Source: ATM1 sp003577165 (GTDB lineage: Bacteria > Armatimonadota > Fimbriimonadia > Fimbriimonadales > ATM1). From it: DNA of 64,000 nt. Numbering within the stretch: position 1 is the first letter of the stretch; every line of letters begins with the position of its first letter. The stretch spans positions 45,554 to 109,553 of the forward strand of contig SZPM01000007.1 in the NCBI GenBank assembly GCA_030263715.1, in the 5' to 3' direction. A program made the position numbers and the translations under genes. The notes below the pieces were generated by a model. That model searched no databases and had not been told where the DNA came from. It worked only from the letters and a program-made list of their open reading frames with translations. Of this stretch, positions 16,269 to 25,305 are shown piece after piece.

Positions 16269-18440
16269 GTGCATTTCAAGAAATTCACGCTAAGCCTGGT
16301 GGTTGCGGCGTTCGCTGCGAGCGGCGCCCACGCCGTCCAGGTTTGGAAGATCGTCGGTGGCAACACGAGCATCTCGTTCCTGGAGCCGCTCATGAATGAC
16401 CTCGGCATTGGGTTGAAGGGGCTTCGTTCGACGGCTGAAGCGACACACCCGGGAGAGAATGGAGTTGGGTTCGAAATCCTCGAGCGCTCCACCTTCACTT
16501 TTGAAACGGAGCGAGGCGTCTTCAAGGGATTCGTCGGAGGCGGCCTTCAGCACACCGGTGGATTCACCATCGGCAACGCAAAGACGGGAAGAACAGAGGG
16601 ATTTGAGATCGTTGCCAACGGCAAGATGCGCGAATTGGGTCTGACGCTGCTCGGGAGCAACGGGTCGCGAGTGAAGATGGTGCTCGCGAACGTGGGCATC
16701 CGGTTCGATCGACTGTCTCGGAGAATCTTGATTCCTGATGCGGACCTGCTGATCTCGCCCGAATGGGCTCAGGCGATGGGACGCCCGGATTTGGCGGATC
16801 AACTTGTCGGCACAATCTCAATTGACGGCATCGCGATCCGCGTCGGCGGGCCGGAGGATGACGGAATGTGGTTCGGCGACGGGGGGGGCGGCGACGCTCT
16901 CGATCTCGGCCAGAGCGCGATGGCGAGCCTCGTGTCGCTGGGCCGCCTCGGCACGTATCCGAACGGCACGAACGGACTTTCGATGGCGACCACCTCCTGC
17001 AACTACGGCACGGTGAACATCAACTGGTTTGCGCCGATGGACGTTCGGCATCCTGTGATCGCTTTCAACATCTACCGAATCGAAAACGGCCGCATCGAGC
17101 AGATTTCCGATTCCTGGTTGAAGCATGGATTCTTCGCTCTCAATGATCCGGGATGCGGTACATGTCAAGACCCCGGCACGGGTACGTTGCTCGGCCCCGG
17201 TTGTTCCGACGTCTACGGCACAGGCAACAACGGCGACCGCCGATACCTTGGGCCGCGCGACGAGGTTAATCCTTTCACGGGCGTTTGGACTTGCACGGGA
17301 TCGTGGTTCTCGAACTACGTGAACGACTGCACGCGGCGCAACACGGGCTCAGGACTCGATGCAGTTGCACACCGCATCATCGTCAAGGATGGCGACCTCG
17401 GTCACGCAAATGCTACGTACCTCTATGAGTCCTACTACATCACCGCGGGCGGAGACATCAACAAGTACAACCAGATCGGCAGCCGGACGTTCACCGGGAA
17501 CTGGACGGGGACTCAGTGGTCCTTCACAACCACCGGCTCGATGGTCATGGGGCCCGCGATCCAGCGCTGGGGCGATGAGAACGCGTTTGCCGAGCCTCGG
17601 GGTGAAGGCGACGTGATTGTCGCTGTGGACGCGACGGACCTGGGCACCGGTATGTGGCGATACAACTATGCCGTTTACGTGCACGATCTCGATCGGCAGA
17701 TTGACGAATTCGTGGTTCCGATCGTTGACGGTTCGACGGTGACGAACGCCGGATTCCGAGACCCGGACGACAACGCCGGAAACGACTGGACGTTGGAACT
17801 GCTTCCGGGCTGCGGTCAGATTCGGTGGTTCACGACGACCAATCCTCTCAAGTACGCCACGACGTTTAACTTCTGGTTCGAAACCAATCAGGCGCCCGTT
17901 CAAGCGCTTGCGAGATTGGATCAGTTCAAGGCCGGTGCGCTCGGTCGGCTAGCGAGTGCGATCAACGGCCCCCTGGGTTACTCGTTCGTAGACACGCACT
18001 CCGTCCTACGCGGCGCGTACTTGGGCGGTGTCACAAGAGATCTCGAGTGTTCCGACGACGTGGATCTGACCGTTGGCCGCGGGATTACGTTCGGCACTCT
18101 CGATGCCCCGATTCAAGTGGAGTTGCTCGGGCAGGCGCCGGGCGAGAGCCCTGCGGAGTTGCGCTTCAAGTTGGAAGCGGCTGCCAACTCCTCCGGCCTC
18201 ACGCAGGAGATCCTCCTCTGGGATTACCCTGGCGGCACCTGGGTGTTGGTAGACCAGCGGGCGGCAACGGTCACTGACTCGGTCACTGACGTCGTGCTTT
18301 CGTCGAACATCGCCCGGTTTATCCAGGCGGGCACTCGGCAGATGAAGGCCCTTGTGCGATACCGACCGACCGGGCCGCTGACGATTGCGAACTTCTCCGT
18401 AGGACTGGATCGAGCCGTCTGGACAGTCGTCCAGCCGTAA
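16269..18440 (+). CDS. Secreted cysteine-containing protein, paralogue A (unknown function)
   Basis: A 723-residue exported protein. The GTG at 16269 has AAGGAGG upstream and opens into the signal peptide of MHFKKFTLSLVV, with likely cleavage after GAHA. The mature protein starts QVWKIVGGNTSISFL. Its centre holds a cysteine-rich block (CGTCQDPGTG, GPGCSDVYG, WTCTGSWF) followed by a dyad of GDxxHxNATYLYE and NPFTGVW elements. The C-terminal third looks beta-rich. I recall similar cysteine blocks in hypothetical exported proteins of planctomycetes, but no function. It is ~60% identical by eye to the next gene and separated from it by a terminator. Confidence 0.8.
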   Translation: MHFKKFTLSLVVAAFAASGAHAVQVWKIVGGNTSISFLEPLMNDLGIGLKGLRSTAEATHPGENGVGFEILERSTFTFETERGVFKGFVGGGLQHTGGFTIGNAKTGRTEGFEIVANGKMRELGLTLLGSNGSRVKMVLANVGIRFDRLSRRILIPDADLLISPEWAQAMGRPDLADQLVGTISIDGIAIRVGGPEDDGMWFGDGGGGDALDLGQSAMASLVSLGRLGTYPNGTNGLSMATTSCNYGTVNINWFAPMDVRHPVIAFNIYRIENGRIEQISDSWLKHGFFALNDPGCGTCQDPGTGTLLGPGCSDVYGTGNNGDRRYLGPRDEVNPFTGVWTCTGSWFSNYVNDCTRRNTGSGLDAVAHRIIVKDGDLGHANATYLYESYYITAGGDINKYNQIGSRTFTGNWTGTQWSFTTTGSMVMGPAIQRWGDENAFAEPRGEGDVIVAVDATDLGTGMWRYNYAVYVHDLDRQIDEFVVPIVDGSTVTNAGFRDPDDNAGNDWTLELLPGCGQIRWFTTTNPLKYATTFNFWFETNQAPVQALARLDQFKAGALGRLASAINGPLGYSFVDTHSVLRGAYLGGVTRDLECSDDVDLTVGRGITFGTLDAPIQVELLGQAPGESPAELRFKLEAAANSSGLTQEILLWDYPGGTWVLVDQRAATVTDSVTDVVLSSNIARFIQAGTRQMKALVRYRPTGPLTIANFSVGLDRAVWTVVQP

Positions 18441-18460
18441 GCGAGAGGCTCAAGTCGAGA

Positions 18461-18497
18461 TTGCGGGCGTGTCCACGGGCGCGCCCGCAAACTTTTA
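18461..18497 (+). terminator. Intrinsic terminator between the two paralogues
   Basis: TTGCGGGCG (18461-18469) pairs perfectly with CGCCCGCAA (18482-18490) and is followed by ACTTTTATT. Confidence 0.75.
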
Positions 18498-18648
18498 TTA
18501 AGGCTTCGGAACGAGTAACTCACAAAATTACTGGGGCCAGGTTCGGCAATCCATCGTGGATAATAGGGCCAGGACACCTTCGGTGGCCATTCCCAACAGT
18601 ACGTGTCGGTGGTCGCGCCTTAGGCGGTTCTACAAAGGAGAAGCACAT

Positions 18649-20847
18649 TTGAGAACGGGGAAGATCTTCGCCCTGGGGGCCTTAGCGCTGGTCCTCTCGG
18701 CGTCATCGTACGCAAAGCAGGTCTGGAAGATCGCGGGAGGCACAACGAACATCTCGTTCCTGCGCCCTCTCATGAAGGATCTTGGTCTGGACCTCGGCGC
18801 CATTCAGTCCACAGCAGAACCCTCGGTTCCTGGAGAAGAGATCATCGGATTCGAAATCTCCGAGTCCTCAGACTTCCGATTCGAGACGGAGCGCGGCGTT
18901 CTGACGAGTTACCTCGGCGGCTCAGTCGCCAACTCCGGGTCTTTCCAGATTGGAAAGTCGAAGAAGGGCTTGGTTTCGGGCTTTGCAATCACGGCCAACG
19001 GCACGATGCCGGAGATGGGACTCACCCTGCGGTCGGCGAACGGCACGCCCGTTCGGCTGAGGATCGCCAACGCCGGAGTTCAGTTCGATCGCCTGGCGAG
19101 GCGGCTCGTCGTCGCTTACGCCGACCTCACGATCGATCCGCAGTGGGCGCTTTCGATGGGCAAGCCTGGGTTGGCCGATCAACTCGTCGGCTCGATTACG
19201 ATCGACGGCATCGCGACCCGAATCGCCGGACCGGAGGACGATGGGACATGGTTCGGCGGCGGAGGTGGCGAGGGTGACGCGCTCGACCTCGCTCTAAGCA
19301 CGCTCACCGGAGTCGCACAGGTTGCTCGACTCGGCACCTACCCGAACGGACAAACCGCGCTTTCGATGAGCACGACGTCGTGCAACTACGGGACGGTGAA
19401 CATCAACTGGTATGCGCCGATGGATGTCCGCCACCCGGTCATTGGCTTCTGCATCTATCGAGTCGAGAACGGACGGTTCGAGCAGATCAACTATCCGTCC
19501 TGGCTGAAGCACGGCTTCCTTGCCACGAACAGTGGAGGATGCGGAACGTGCCAGAACCCAGGCACGGGCGAATTGCTCGGTCCGGGATGTTCGGACACGT
19601 ACGGCACGTCGCTTAACGCGGATCGGTACTGGCTTGGCCCTCGCAACGAGGTCAACCCATTCACCGGAGTGTGGACGTGCACCGGATCTTGGTTCTCAAA
19701 CTATCTGAACGACTGCGTGCGCCGCAACAACGGATCCGGACTCGGCGTTCTCGAACACAGAATGGTTGTGAACGACGGCGACCTCGGTCACTCGAATGCG
19801 GTCTACTACTACGAGGCTTACTACATCACGGCGGGTGGCGACATCAACAAGTACAACCAGGTTGCGAACCGCACGTTCACGGCCAACTGGACGGGCACGA
19901 CCTGGTCGTGCACGACGACTGGAAGCCACACGTTTGGTTGCGCGATCCAGCGCTACGGTGACATCAACGCGATCGCGGAGCCGCGAGGCGAAGGTGACTT
20001 CATTGTTGCGGTGGATGCAATCGACACGGGCACCGGCACTTGGCGATACGAGTTCGCTGTCTACAACCACGACAGCGATCGGAAGATGCGTGAATTCGTA
20101 GTGCCGATCATTGACGGCGCAACGGTCACGAACATCGGATTCGGCGACGTAGACGATGACGCCGGCAACAACTGGTCCGTCGATTTCACGCCTGGTTGCG
20201 GACAGATTCGGTGGTACACGCAGACATTCCAAGAGAATCCGAATGCCAACGCTCTGGCCTATCAGACGACGTACAACTTCTGGTTTGAAACGAATCAGGC
20301 GCCGCTCAAAACGCTCACTCGGCTCCAACCGTTCAAGCCGGGAAGCGTCGGTCGCATGGCGTGCTTGGTCAACGGCCCGCTTGGATACTCGTTCGTGGAC
20401 ACTCACCAGATTCTCCGAGGAGTGCTTCTCGGCGGAACAACGTCACGGCTCGAGTGCTCGGACGACGTCGACCTCGCGGTGGGTCGTGGCATCGTCGTCA
20501 CGCCTGCCGAAGCGCCCATCCAAGTGATCTTGGACGGCCAGTCGCCGAGCACGAATCCGGACGAACTCCGATTCAAACTCGAGGCTTCTGTGAACACGAC
20601 GGGCCTGAGCCAGGAGATCCTCTTCTGGGACTTCTCGGCGAACCAATGGGTACCGGTGGACAACCGAGCGGCGACTACGACGGACTCCGTGGTGGACATC
20701 GCGCTCACGACCAACATCGCCCGGTTCGTCGATCCGACGACCCGCGGACTCAAGGCGCTCGTGCGTTACAAGGCAGTCGCGCCGGTCGGCCTCGCCAACT
20801 ACGCGGCAGCGATCGACCGCGCTGTGTGGACGGTCATCAAGCCTTAG
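18649..20847 (+). CDS. Secreted cysteine-containing protein, paralogue B (unknown function)
   Basis: A 732-residue exported paralogue of the preceding gene. The TTG at 18649 has AAGGAG 8 nt upstream and begins a signal peptide ending SSYA, with mature KQVWKIAGGTTNISFL. The same blocks recur in order: VKFDRL-like repeat region, MSTTSCNYGTVNINW, SWLKHGF, CGTCQNPGTGELLGPGCSD, and the C-terminal VRYKAVAP. Compared with A it has a short insertion near FQENPNANAL. The separate leader (200 nt) and the terminators on both sides suggest independent expression. Confidence 0.8.
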   Translation: MRTGKIFALGALALVLSASSYAKQVWKIAGGTTNISFLRPLMKDLGLDLGAIQSTAEPSVPGEEIIGFEISESSDFRFETERGVLTSYLGGSVANSGSFQIGKSKKGLVSGFAITANGTMPEMGLTLRSANGTPVRLRIANAGVQFDRLARRLVVAYADLTIDPQWALSMGKPGLADQLVGSITIDGIATRIAGPEDDGTWFGGGGGEGDALDLALSTLTGVAQVARLGTYPNGQTALSMSTTSCNYGTVNINWYAPMDVRHPVIGFCIYRVENGRFEQINYPSWLKHGFLATNSGGCGTCQNPGTGELLGPGCSDTYGTSLNADRYWLGPRNEVNPFTGVWTCTGSWFSNYLNDCVRRNNGSGLGVLEHRMVVNDGDLGHSNAVYYYEAYYITAGGDINKYNQVANRTFTANWTGTTWSCTTTGSHTFGCAIQRYGDINAIAEPRGEGDFIVAVDAIDTGTGTWRYEFAVYNHDSDRKMREFVVPIIDGATVTNIGFGDVDDDAGNNWSVDFTPGCGQIRWYTQTFQENPNANALAYQTTYNFWFETNQAPLKTLTRLQPFKPGSVGRMACLVNGPLGYSFVDTHQILRGVLLGGTTSRLECSDDVDLAVGRGIVVTPAEAPIQVILDGQSPSTNPDELRFKLEASVNTTGLSQEILFWDFSANQWVPVDNRAATTTDSVVDIALTTNIARFVDPTTRGLKALVRYKAVAPVGLANYAAAIDRAVWTVIKP

Positions 20848-20865
20848 GCTTGGCGGTCTGACCCG

Positions 20866-20904
20866 AGAAGGAGGGACGAGGAATCGCCCCTCCTTCTGCT
20901 TTTT
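20866..20904 (+). terminator. Intrinsic terminator after paralogue B
   Basis: AGAAGGAGGG (20866-20875) pairs with CCCTCCTTCT (20888-20897) over a 12-nt loop, followed by GCTTTTTCC. Confidence 0.85.
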
Positions 20905-20947
20905 CCGGCCCTTGGCATGGGAATCGGCCCCATAATAGGCATATGGG

Positions 20948-23050
20948 GTGAACTGGGCCTTGGTGCCAAGCCTCGCCGCGGCTCTCATGCTGCCAGCGCT
21001 CGCCGAAGCGCAGTTTGAGAAGGACCGGCGGCTCGACGCCGTCGTCAGCGTCCGGTCGAACGCGGGCACGGTTAAGTCGGTGCTCGAGTCGGTTTCCAAG
21101 GCGACCGGCGTCGAACTTCGCGTCGCCCCCCCGCTCGACGATGACCTCGTGATCCTGGTCTGCAAGAACAGGAAGGCGTCGGACGTGCTCAAGAAGATCT
21201 CCGATCACTTCGATTGGAGTTGGGTTCGCGAAGGCGACGCGTATCGACTCATCCAAACGAAGGAGCAGGCCGACAAAGAGAAGGCCGAGTTCCGTGAGCA
21301 GATAATGGAGCCCTATCGAAGGCTCCGAGAGTCGGCGAAGCAGTACCTGAAGATACTGGAGTCTACGGACGTCGAACAGGCGACACGGGAGATCGAACAC
21401 ATTCGTGCTCTGGGCGCCGCACAGTACGAGCGAGAGAACTACGATCGCGTGACTGAATTGGAGCGCCGAGTTGATCCAGGGGAGCGAATCTTCCACGAAG
21501 TGTTCGCGAGCCTCAACGACGCAGAGCTGGAGGCTCTACACAGAGACTACAGGATCATCGTGACTACGAATCCGAAGAGGGGCCAGTTTCGATTGCGGGT
21601 CAGCCCTGAGAAACTGAAGCCGTTCGTGGTAGCCGCTCTCTCCCGGGCCCGTAGCCTGGTGATTCCACCCACCGATCCTGACAACCCGGGCGCAGTTGAA
21701 TTTCGAGTTCCGAAGGATGAAGATGTCACAGGCTACAGGATCGTGGTTCGCAGAGAGTTTGGCGTCACACCCTATGATGCAAACCTCCGGTGGTCCTTCC
21801 AACCTGAGTCGAACGGCGAGCCGCTTCAGACGATCGCGTGGGGAAGCCTGCAGCGAGCTCGCACCGCAGACGGTTACTCTGTTCAGCCTCATGAGCAGCT
21901 CGAACTTGGGCCGATTGCTGAGATGCGCATCGAACGTGAGTGGCTCGTTCGGTTCCTATCGGTGGATGAGCGGGGACAGAACTACCTCGGCTCTGCACAC
22001 CCGCGCCTCTGGCGTCCGGGAGAACCCCACGTCGAGCCTCTCCAGCCTCTGGGTGAGTACTTCACGGAAATCGCCAGCCATATCGGAATCGACCTGATCA
22101 TGGATTGCCATGACCGGATGATGAGACTCCGCCGTCCGGACTCCGAGCCTCGAAACTTCGGCATGCTGTTGCAGCAAGCCCACTCGCGGGTCCCGCTCGC
22201 GGTCGAGGCGAGGGATGGCTGGGTCAGCGTGACGCCGAAGTCGCGGGCGTTCATGCGGAGCGAAAACGTCCCGAGGCCGATCCTCTTTCCTTCGATCGAA
22301 CGCGAGTTCAGGGAGGGGGGGCAGACCATTGAGCATGGGATATGGCTCATCACCTCGCTGCGGGACGAACAGCTCCTGTGGTTCGGATCGTTCTTTGGAT
22401 TCGGCGGCGAGTACCTGAGCGCACTGCGCCTGCTGGGAGCGTTGGGTCCGAACGCGAGGCGACTGGTGCTTCAAGGAACACAGATTAGTTACGGCTCACT
22501 TTCACCTCAGGGGAAGAAGCACTACGAGGAGATCCTGATCCGAAGTCAGGCGGCGTTCGTTCCCGTCTGGGACGGGAATCCGTATGATGAGTGGTCTGCT
22601 CACGAGGCTGCCAATCGGGACTGGTTTGGCGGGAAGCACTTAGTGGGCGGTCCGACTCATGATCTCACCGATGTGCATCCAAATGGCATTCCAGTCGACG
22701 CATACGTCAGCGTGATGAACTTCGATCGCCGGGCAGTGAACTCGAGGGTCAAGGAGCGCGGGTACACGGCGAGTGGCGCAGTTTGGACGATCGGCCGAGT
22801 TGCAATGCAGCTATTTGAAGCAGGCGAAGAAGCGTCGAATGAAAGGTTTTCTTTCGCCATGATGAACTTGAAGGACTTCGTGCTTACGTGTCGGACGACT
22901 TCCACTTTTGCTCGGGGCGCAATTCTGACGGATCAATCGCTTGCGTCGGAGTTTGGCAGCTATCGTTCCTTGCCGGAGGACTTCCGCAAGTCCATCGAGG
23001 AAGTGATGAAACGAATGAGAGACATTGGCGACTTGCGACCTGTTCGATGA
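20948..23050 (+). CDS. STN-domain exported protein, array member 1
   Basis: A 700-residue protein from a GTG start. A signal peptide (AALMLPALAEA) precedes an STN-like domain (residues ~25-105) with LDAVVSVRSNAGTVKSVL, KATGVELRVAPPLDDD and VLKKISDHFDWSWVREGDAY. STN domains occur at the periplasmic N-termini of secretins and TonB receptors, but no secretin or beta-barrel region follows. Instead there is a ~580-residue helical and mixed region that recurs only in the next two genes and ends in an ITDVHPxGIP-type motif at ~575. CATAAT lies 11 nt before the start. Function unknown; location most likely periplasmic. Confidence 0.8.
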   Translation: MNWALVPSLAAALMLPALAEAQFEKDRRLDAVVSVRSNAGTVKSVLESVSKATGVELRVAPPLDDDLVILVCKNRKASDVLKKISDHFDWSWVREGDAYRLIQTKEQADKEKAEFREQIMEPYRRLRESAKQYLKILESTDVEQATREIEHIRALGAAQYERENYDRVTELERRVDPGERIFHEVFASLNDAELEALHRDYRIIVTTNPKRGQFRLRVSPEKLKPFVVAALSRARSLVIPPTDPDNPGAVEFRVPKDEDVTGYRIVVRREFGVTPYDANLRWSFQPESNGEPLQTIAWGSLQRARTADGYSVQPHEQLELGPIAEMRIEREWLVRFLSVDERGQNYLGSAHPRLWRPGEPHVEPLQPLGEYFTEIASHIGIDLIMDCHDRMMRLRRPDSEPRNFGMLLQQAHSRVPLAVEARDGWVSVTPKSRAFMRSENVPRPILFPSIEREFREGGQTIEHGIWLITSLRDEQLLWFGSFFGFGGEYLSALRLLGALGPNARRLVLQGTQISYGSLSPQGKKHYEEILIRSQAAFVPVWDGNPYDEWSAHEAANRDWFGGKHLVGGPTHDLTDVHPNGIPVDAYVSVMNFDRRAVNSRVKERGYTASGAVWTIGRVAMQLFEAGEEASNERFSFAMMNLKDFVLTCRTTSTFARGAILTDQSLASEFGSYRSLPEDFRKSIEEVMKRMRDIGDLRPVR

Positions 23051-23081
23051 CGTCAAGGCGCGGTTGAGGATCGGATGGATC

Positions 23082-25259
23082 ATGGCCTGGCGAGTTCGAA
23101 TACCTTCGGTTGCTAAGGCGATGTCGCGAGTATTCCGCCCGAGGGCGCCCGGCTTCGTTCCGATGCTATGCCTCCTGCTGGCTCTGGCCCCGACGCTTGC
23201 CGAAGCGCAGGTTGAGAAGGACCGACGGCTCGACGCCGTCGTCAGCGTCCGGTCGAACGCCGGCACGATTAAGTCGGTGCTCGAGTCGGTTTCCAAGGCG
23301 ACCGGCGTCGAACTTCGCGTCGCCCCCCCGCTCGACGATGACCTCGTGATTCTGGTCTGCAAGAACAGGAAGGCGTCGGACGTGCTCAAGAAGCTCTCCG
23401 ATCACTTCGATTGGAGTTGGGTTCGCGAAGGCGACGCGTATCGGCTCATCCAAACGAAAGAGCAGGCCGACAAAGAGAAGGCCGAGTTACGGGAGCAGAT
23501 CCTTGCGCCGTATCGAGAGTTGAAGCGAATCGCTCGCCGCGACTTAGAGGGGTTCAACAAGATCGATCCAAAGGAAGCGGAGAAGGAACTCGGAAGGCTG
23601 CGAGAAGAAGCCATGACCTCTCGCGATCCCGGCGCAGCGATGCGAAGGATGGCCGAATTGGAGCGCGCGCTGAGTCCGGCGGATCACTTGGTATACGACG
23701 CCTGCGCAAATCTCACGGATGCGGAGTTCGAGGCGCTCGAACGAGACGGTCGGATCATTCTCTCCACCCGTCCCAAGATGGGCCAATTCAAGATTCCCGC
23801 GAGCGAATCGAGAATCGGGACATGGAGGTCGAAGATCGTCGCCGGCATCGCGCGCCAGCTGAAGAGAGCCGAGGAGACCGGCGCTCCGCTGACCGAGAAA
23901 ATGCGACAGTACATTGGCGAGGAACTCGACGGAGTGAGGCTCGTCGTGACGTCCGGCGGCAATTTTGACGGCGAGTCGATCGCGACCACGTGGAAGGTCG
24001 CGCTTGAGAGCGCAGGAGTTCCTCACGACATTAACCACCACGCCTGGCTGTCGGTGGGTGGCATGTGGTCCGATCCGGAGAGCGGCCAAGCCCCTGTGCC
24101 TGACTTCGGCGCGGCTGGCGACGTGCCCATCGACCGCGCTTGGATCGAGCCGTATCTCTCGCGGTCCGAGACCGGCGTATCTCGGCTGCAGATCACGCTG
24201 CCCATCTATCGGTCGCCCGGATCCCCGGAAGTGGAGCCCCTGTCGGGACTCGCGGAATTTCTCACCGACGTTTTCGATCGGGCGAACAAGGACCTGATTC
24301 TGGATGGCCATGATCGTCTGTTGGACGTGATTCAGTCCGCCAACGGCGGCATGCGAAATCTCGGAATGCTCCTGCACACGATTCACAGCGAAATGCCGAT
24401 TCGGATGACGGAGCAGGACGGCTGGGTCCTTCTTCGCTCGCAGCGCCGCGCGTTCGAGAGGTCTCGGAACATTCCGCGCAGGATTCTCTTCCAGTCGATC
24501 GCCCGCGAGGAGGCCGAGAGCGGCCGCTCCCTGGATCATTGGATCTGGCTCGCCACGTCTCTCAACGACCGGCAGATGGCGAACACGCTTCTCGTGAGGG
24601 AGGACTTGGGCGTTCCCTCTCGATATGGCCTGCGTCTGCTGGGGGAGATGGCCCCCCCCGCGCGCAGGGCGCTGTTAGAAGGGGAGTCGTATCCCTACCT
24701 CGCCTTATCACAGAAGGGCAAGGAGATGTTCCGTCAAATACTGGTGCGATCGGCTGTGCTCATTGGTCCGCAGTTTGCGGCCGACGAGGAGACACGGCAT
24801 ATGCAGTACGCGTCTCGGCTCTGGTACGGCGTCGAGTCGAATCCGCAGCCGCCAACGGTGGACATCACCGACGCGCATCCCTTCGGGATTCCCGCAGAGG
24901 CGTACGTGTCCGCCGCTTCGTTCTCGTACTCCGGAGCCGCCGTTCGCAGCACGCTGAGAGAGCGGTCGCAAGCCGTTTCGTTCTACGGTCCTGGAATGTT
25001 GGCCAACGTGATGTCCGCACCGCGGTCGGGAACGGAGGGCCCAACTCAAGAGTACGCGCTGGCGAGGATGGATGAACTCCTCTTGTCGTGCCACGCTTCG
25101 GAAAACTTCGTTCGTGGCGTACGGCTGTCATCGAAGGCGAGAGTCTCTGAGTTCGGCGCTTACGAGGCTCTGCCGGAAAGTTTGAGGAAGACCGTCGCAG
25201 ATCTCGTGGAGAAGTACAGGCAGTTCCATGGCGGAGGAGCGACGGAACCCACGCAGTGA
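23082..25259 (+). CDS. STN-domain exported protein, array member 2
   Basis: A 725-residue paralogue. The frame is open into the previous gene. I chose the ATG at 23082 (GAGGA 11 nt upstream); the ATG at 23121 is also possible. Either gives a signal peptide ending APTLAEA. The STN module is nearly identical to member 1 in both protein and DNA (23213-23480 against 21017-21284). From residue ~120 on the two proteins diverge sharply, although the order of blocks is kept, including ITDAHPFGIPAEAYVS. The start lies 31 nt after member 1 ends, so the array is probably one transcript. Confidence 0.8.
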   Translation: MAWRVRIPSVAKAMSRVFRPRAPGFVPMLCLLLALAPTLAEAQVEKDRRLDAVVSVRSNAGTIKSVLESVSKATGVELRVAPPLDDDLVILVCKNRKASDVLKKLSDHFDWSWVREGDAYRLIQTKEQADKEKAELREQILAPYRELKRIARRDLEGFNKIDPKEAEKELGRLREEAMTSRDPGAAMRRMAELERALSPADHLVYDACANLTDAEFEALERDGRIILSTRPKMGQFKIPASESRIGTWRSKIVAGIARQLKRAEETGAPLTEKMRQYIGEELDGVRLVVTSGGNFDGESIATTWKVALESAGVPHDINHHAWLSVGGMWSDPESGQAPVPDFGAAGDVPIDRAWIEPYLSRSETGVSRLQITLPIYRSPGSPEVEPLSGLAEFLTDVFDRANKDLILDGHDRLLDVIQSANGGMRNLGMLLHTIHSEMPIRMTEQDGWVLLRSQRRAFERSRNIPRRILFQSIAREEAESGRSLDHWIWLATSLNDRQMANTLLVREDLGVPSRYGLRLLGEMAPPARRALLEGESYPYLALSQKGKEMFRQILVRSAVLIGPQFAADEETRHMQYASRLWYGVESNPQPPTVDITDAHPFGIPAEAYVSAASFSYSGAAVRSTLRERSQAVSFYGPGMLANVMSAPRSGTEGPTQEYALARMDELLLSCHASENFVRGVRLSSKARVSEFGAYEALPESLRKTVADLVEKYRQFHGGGATEPTQ

Positions 25260-25305
25260 GTGTTGTAGCCGAGTTAGAGCGGGCGCAGGAAGGGAAGGGA
25301 ACGTG

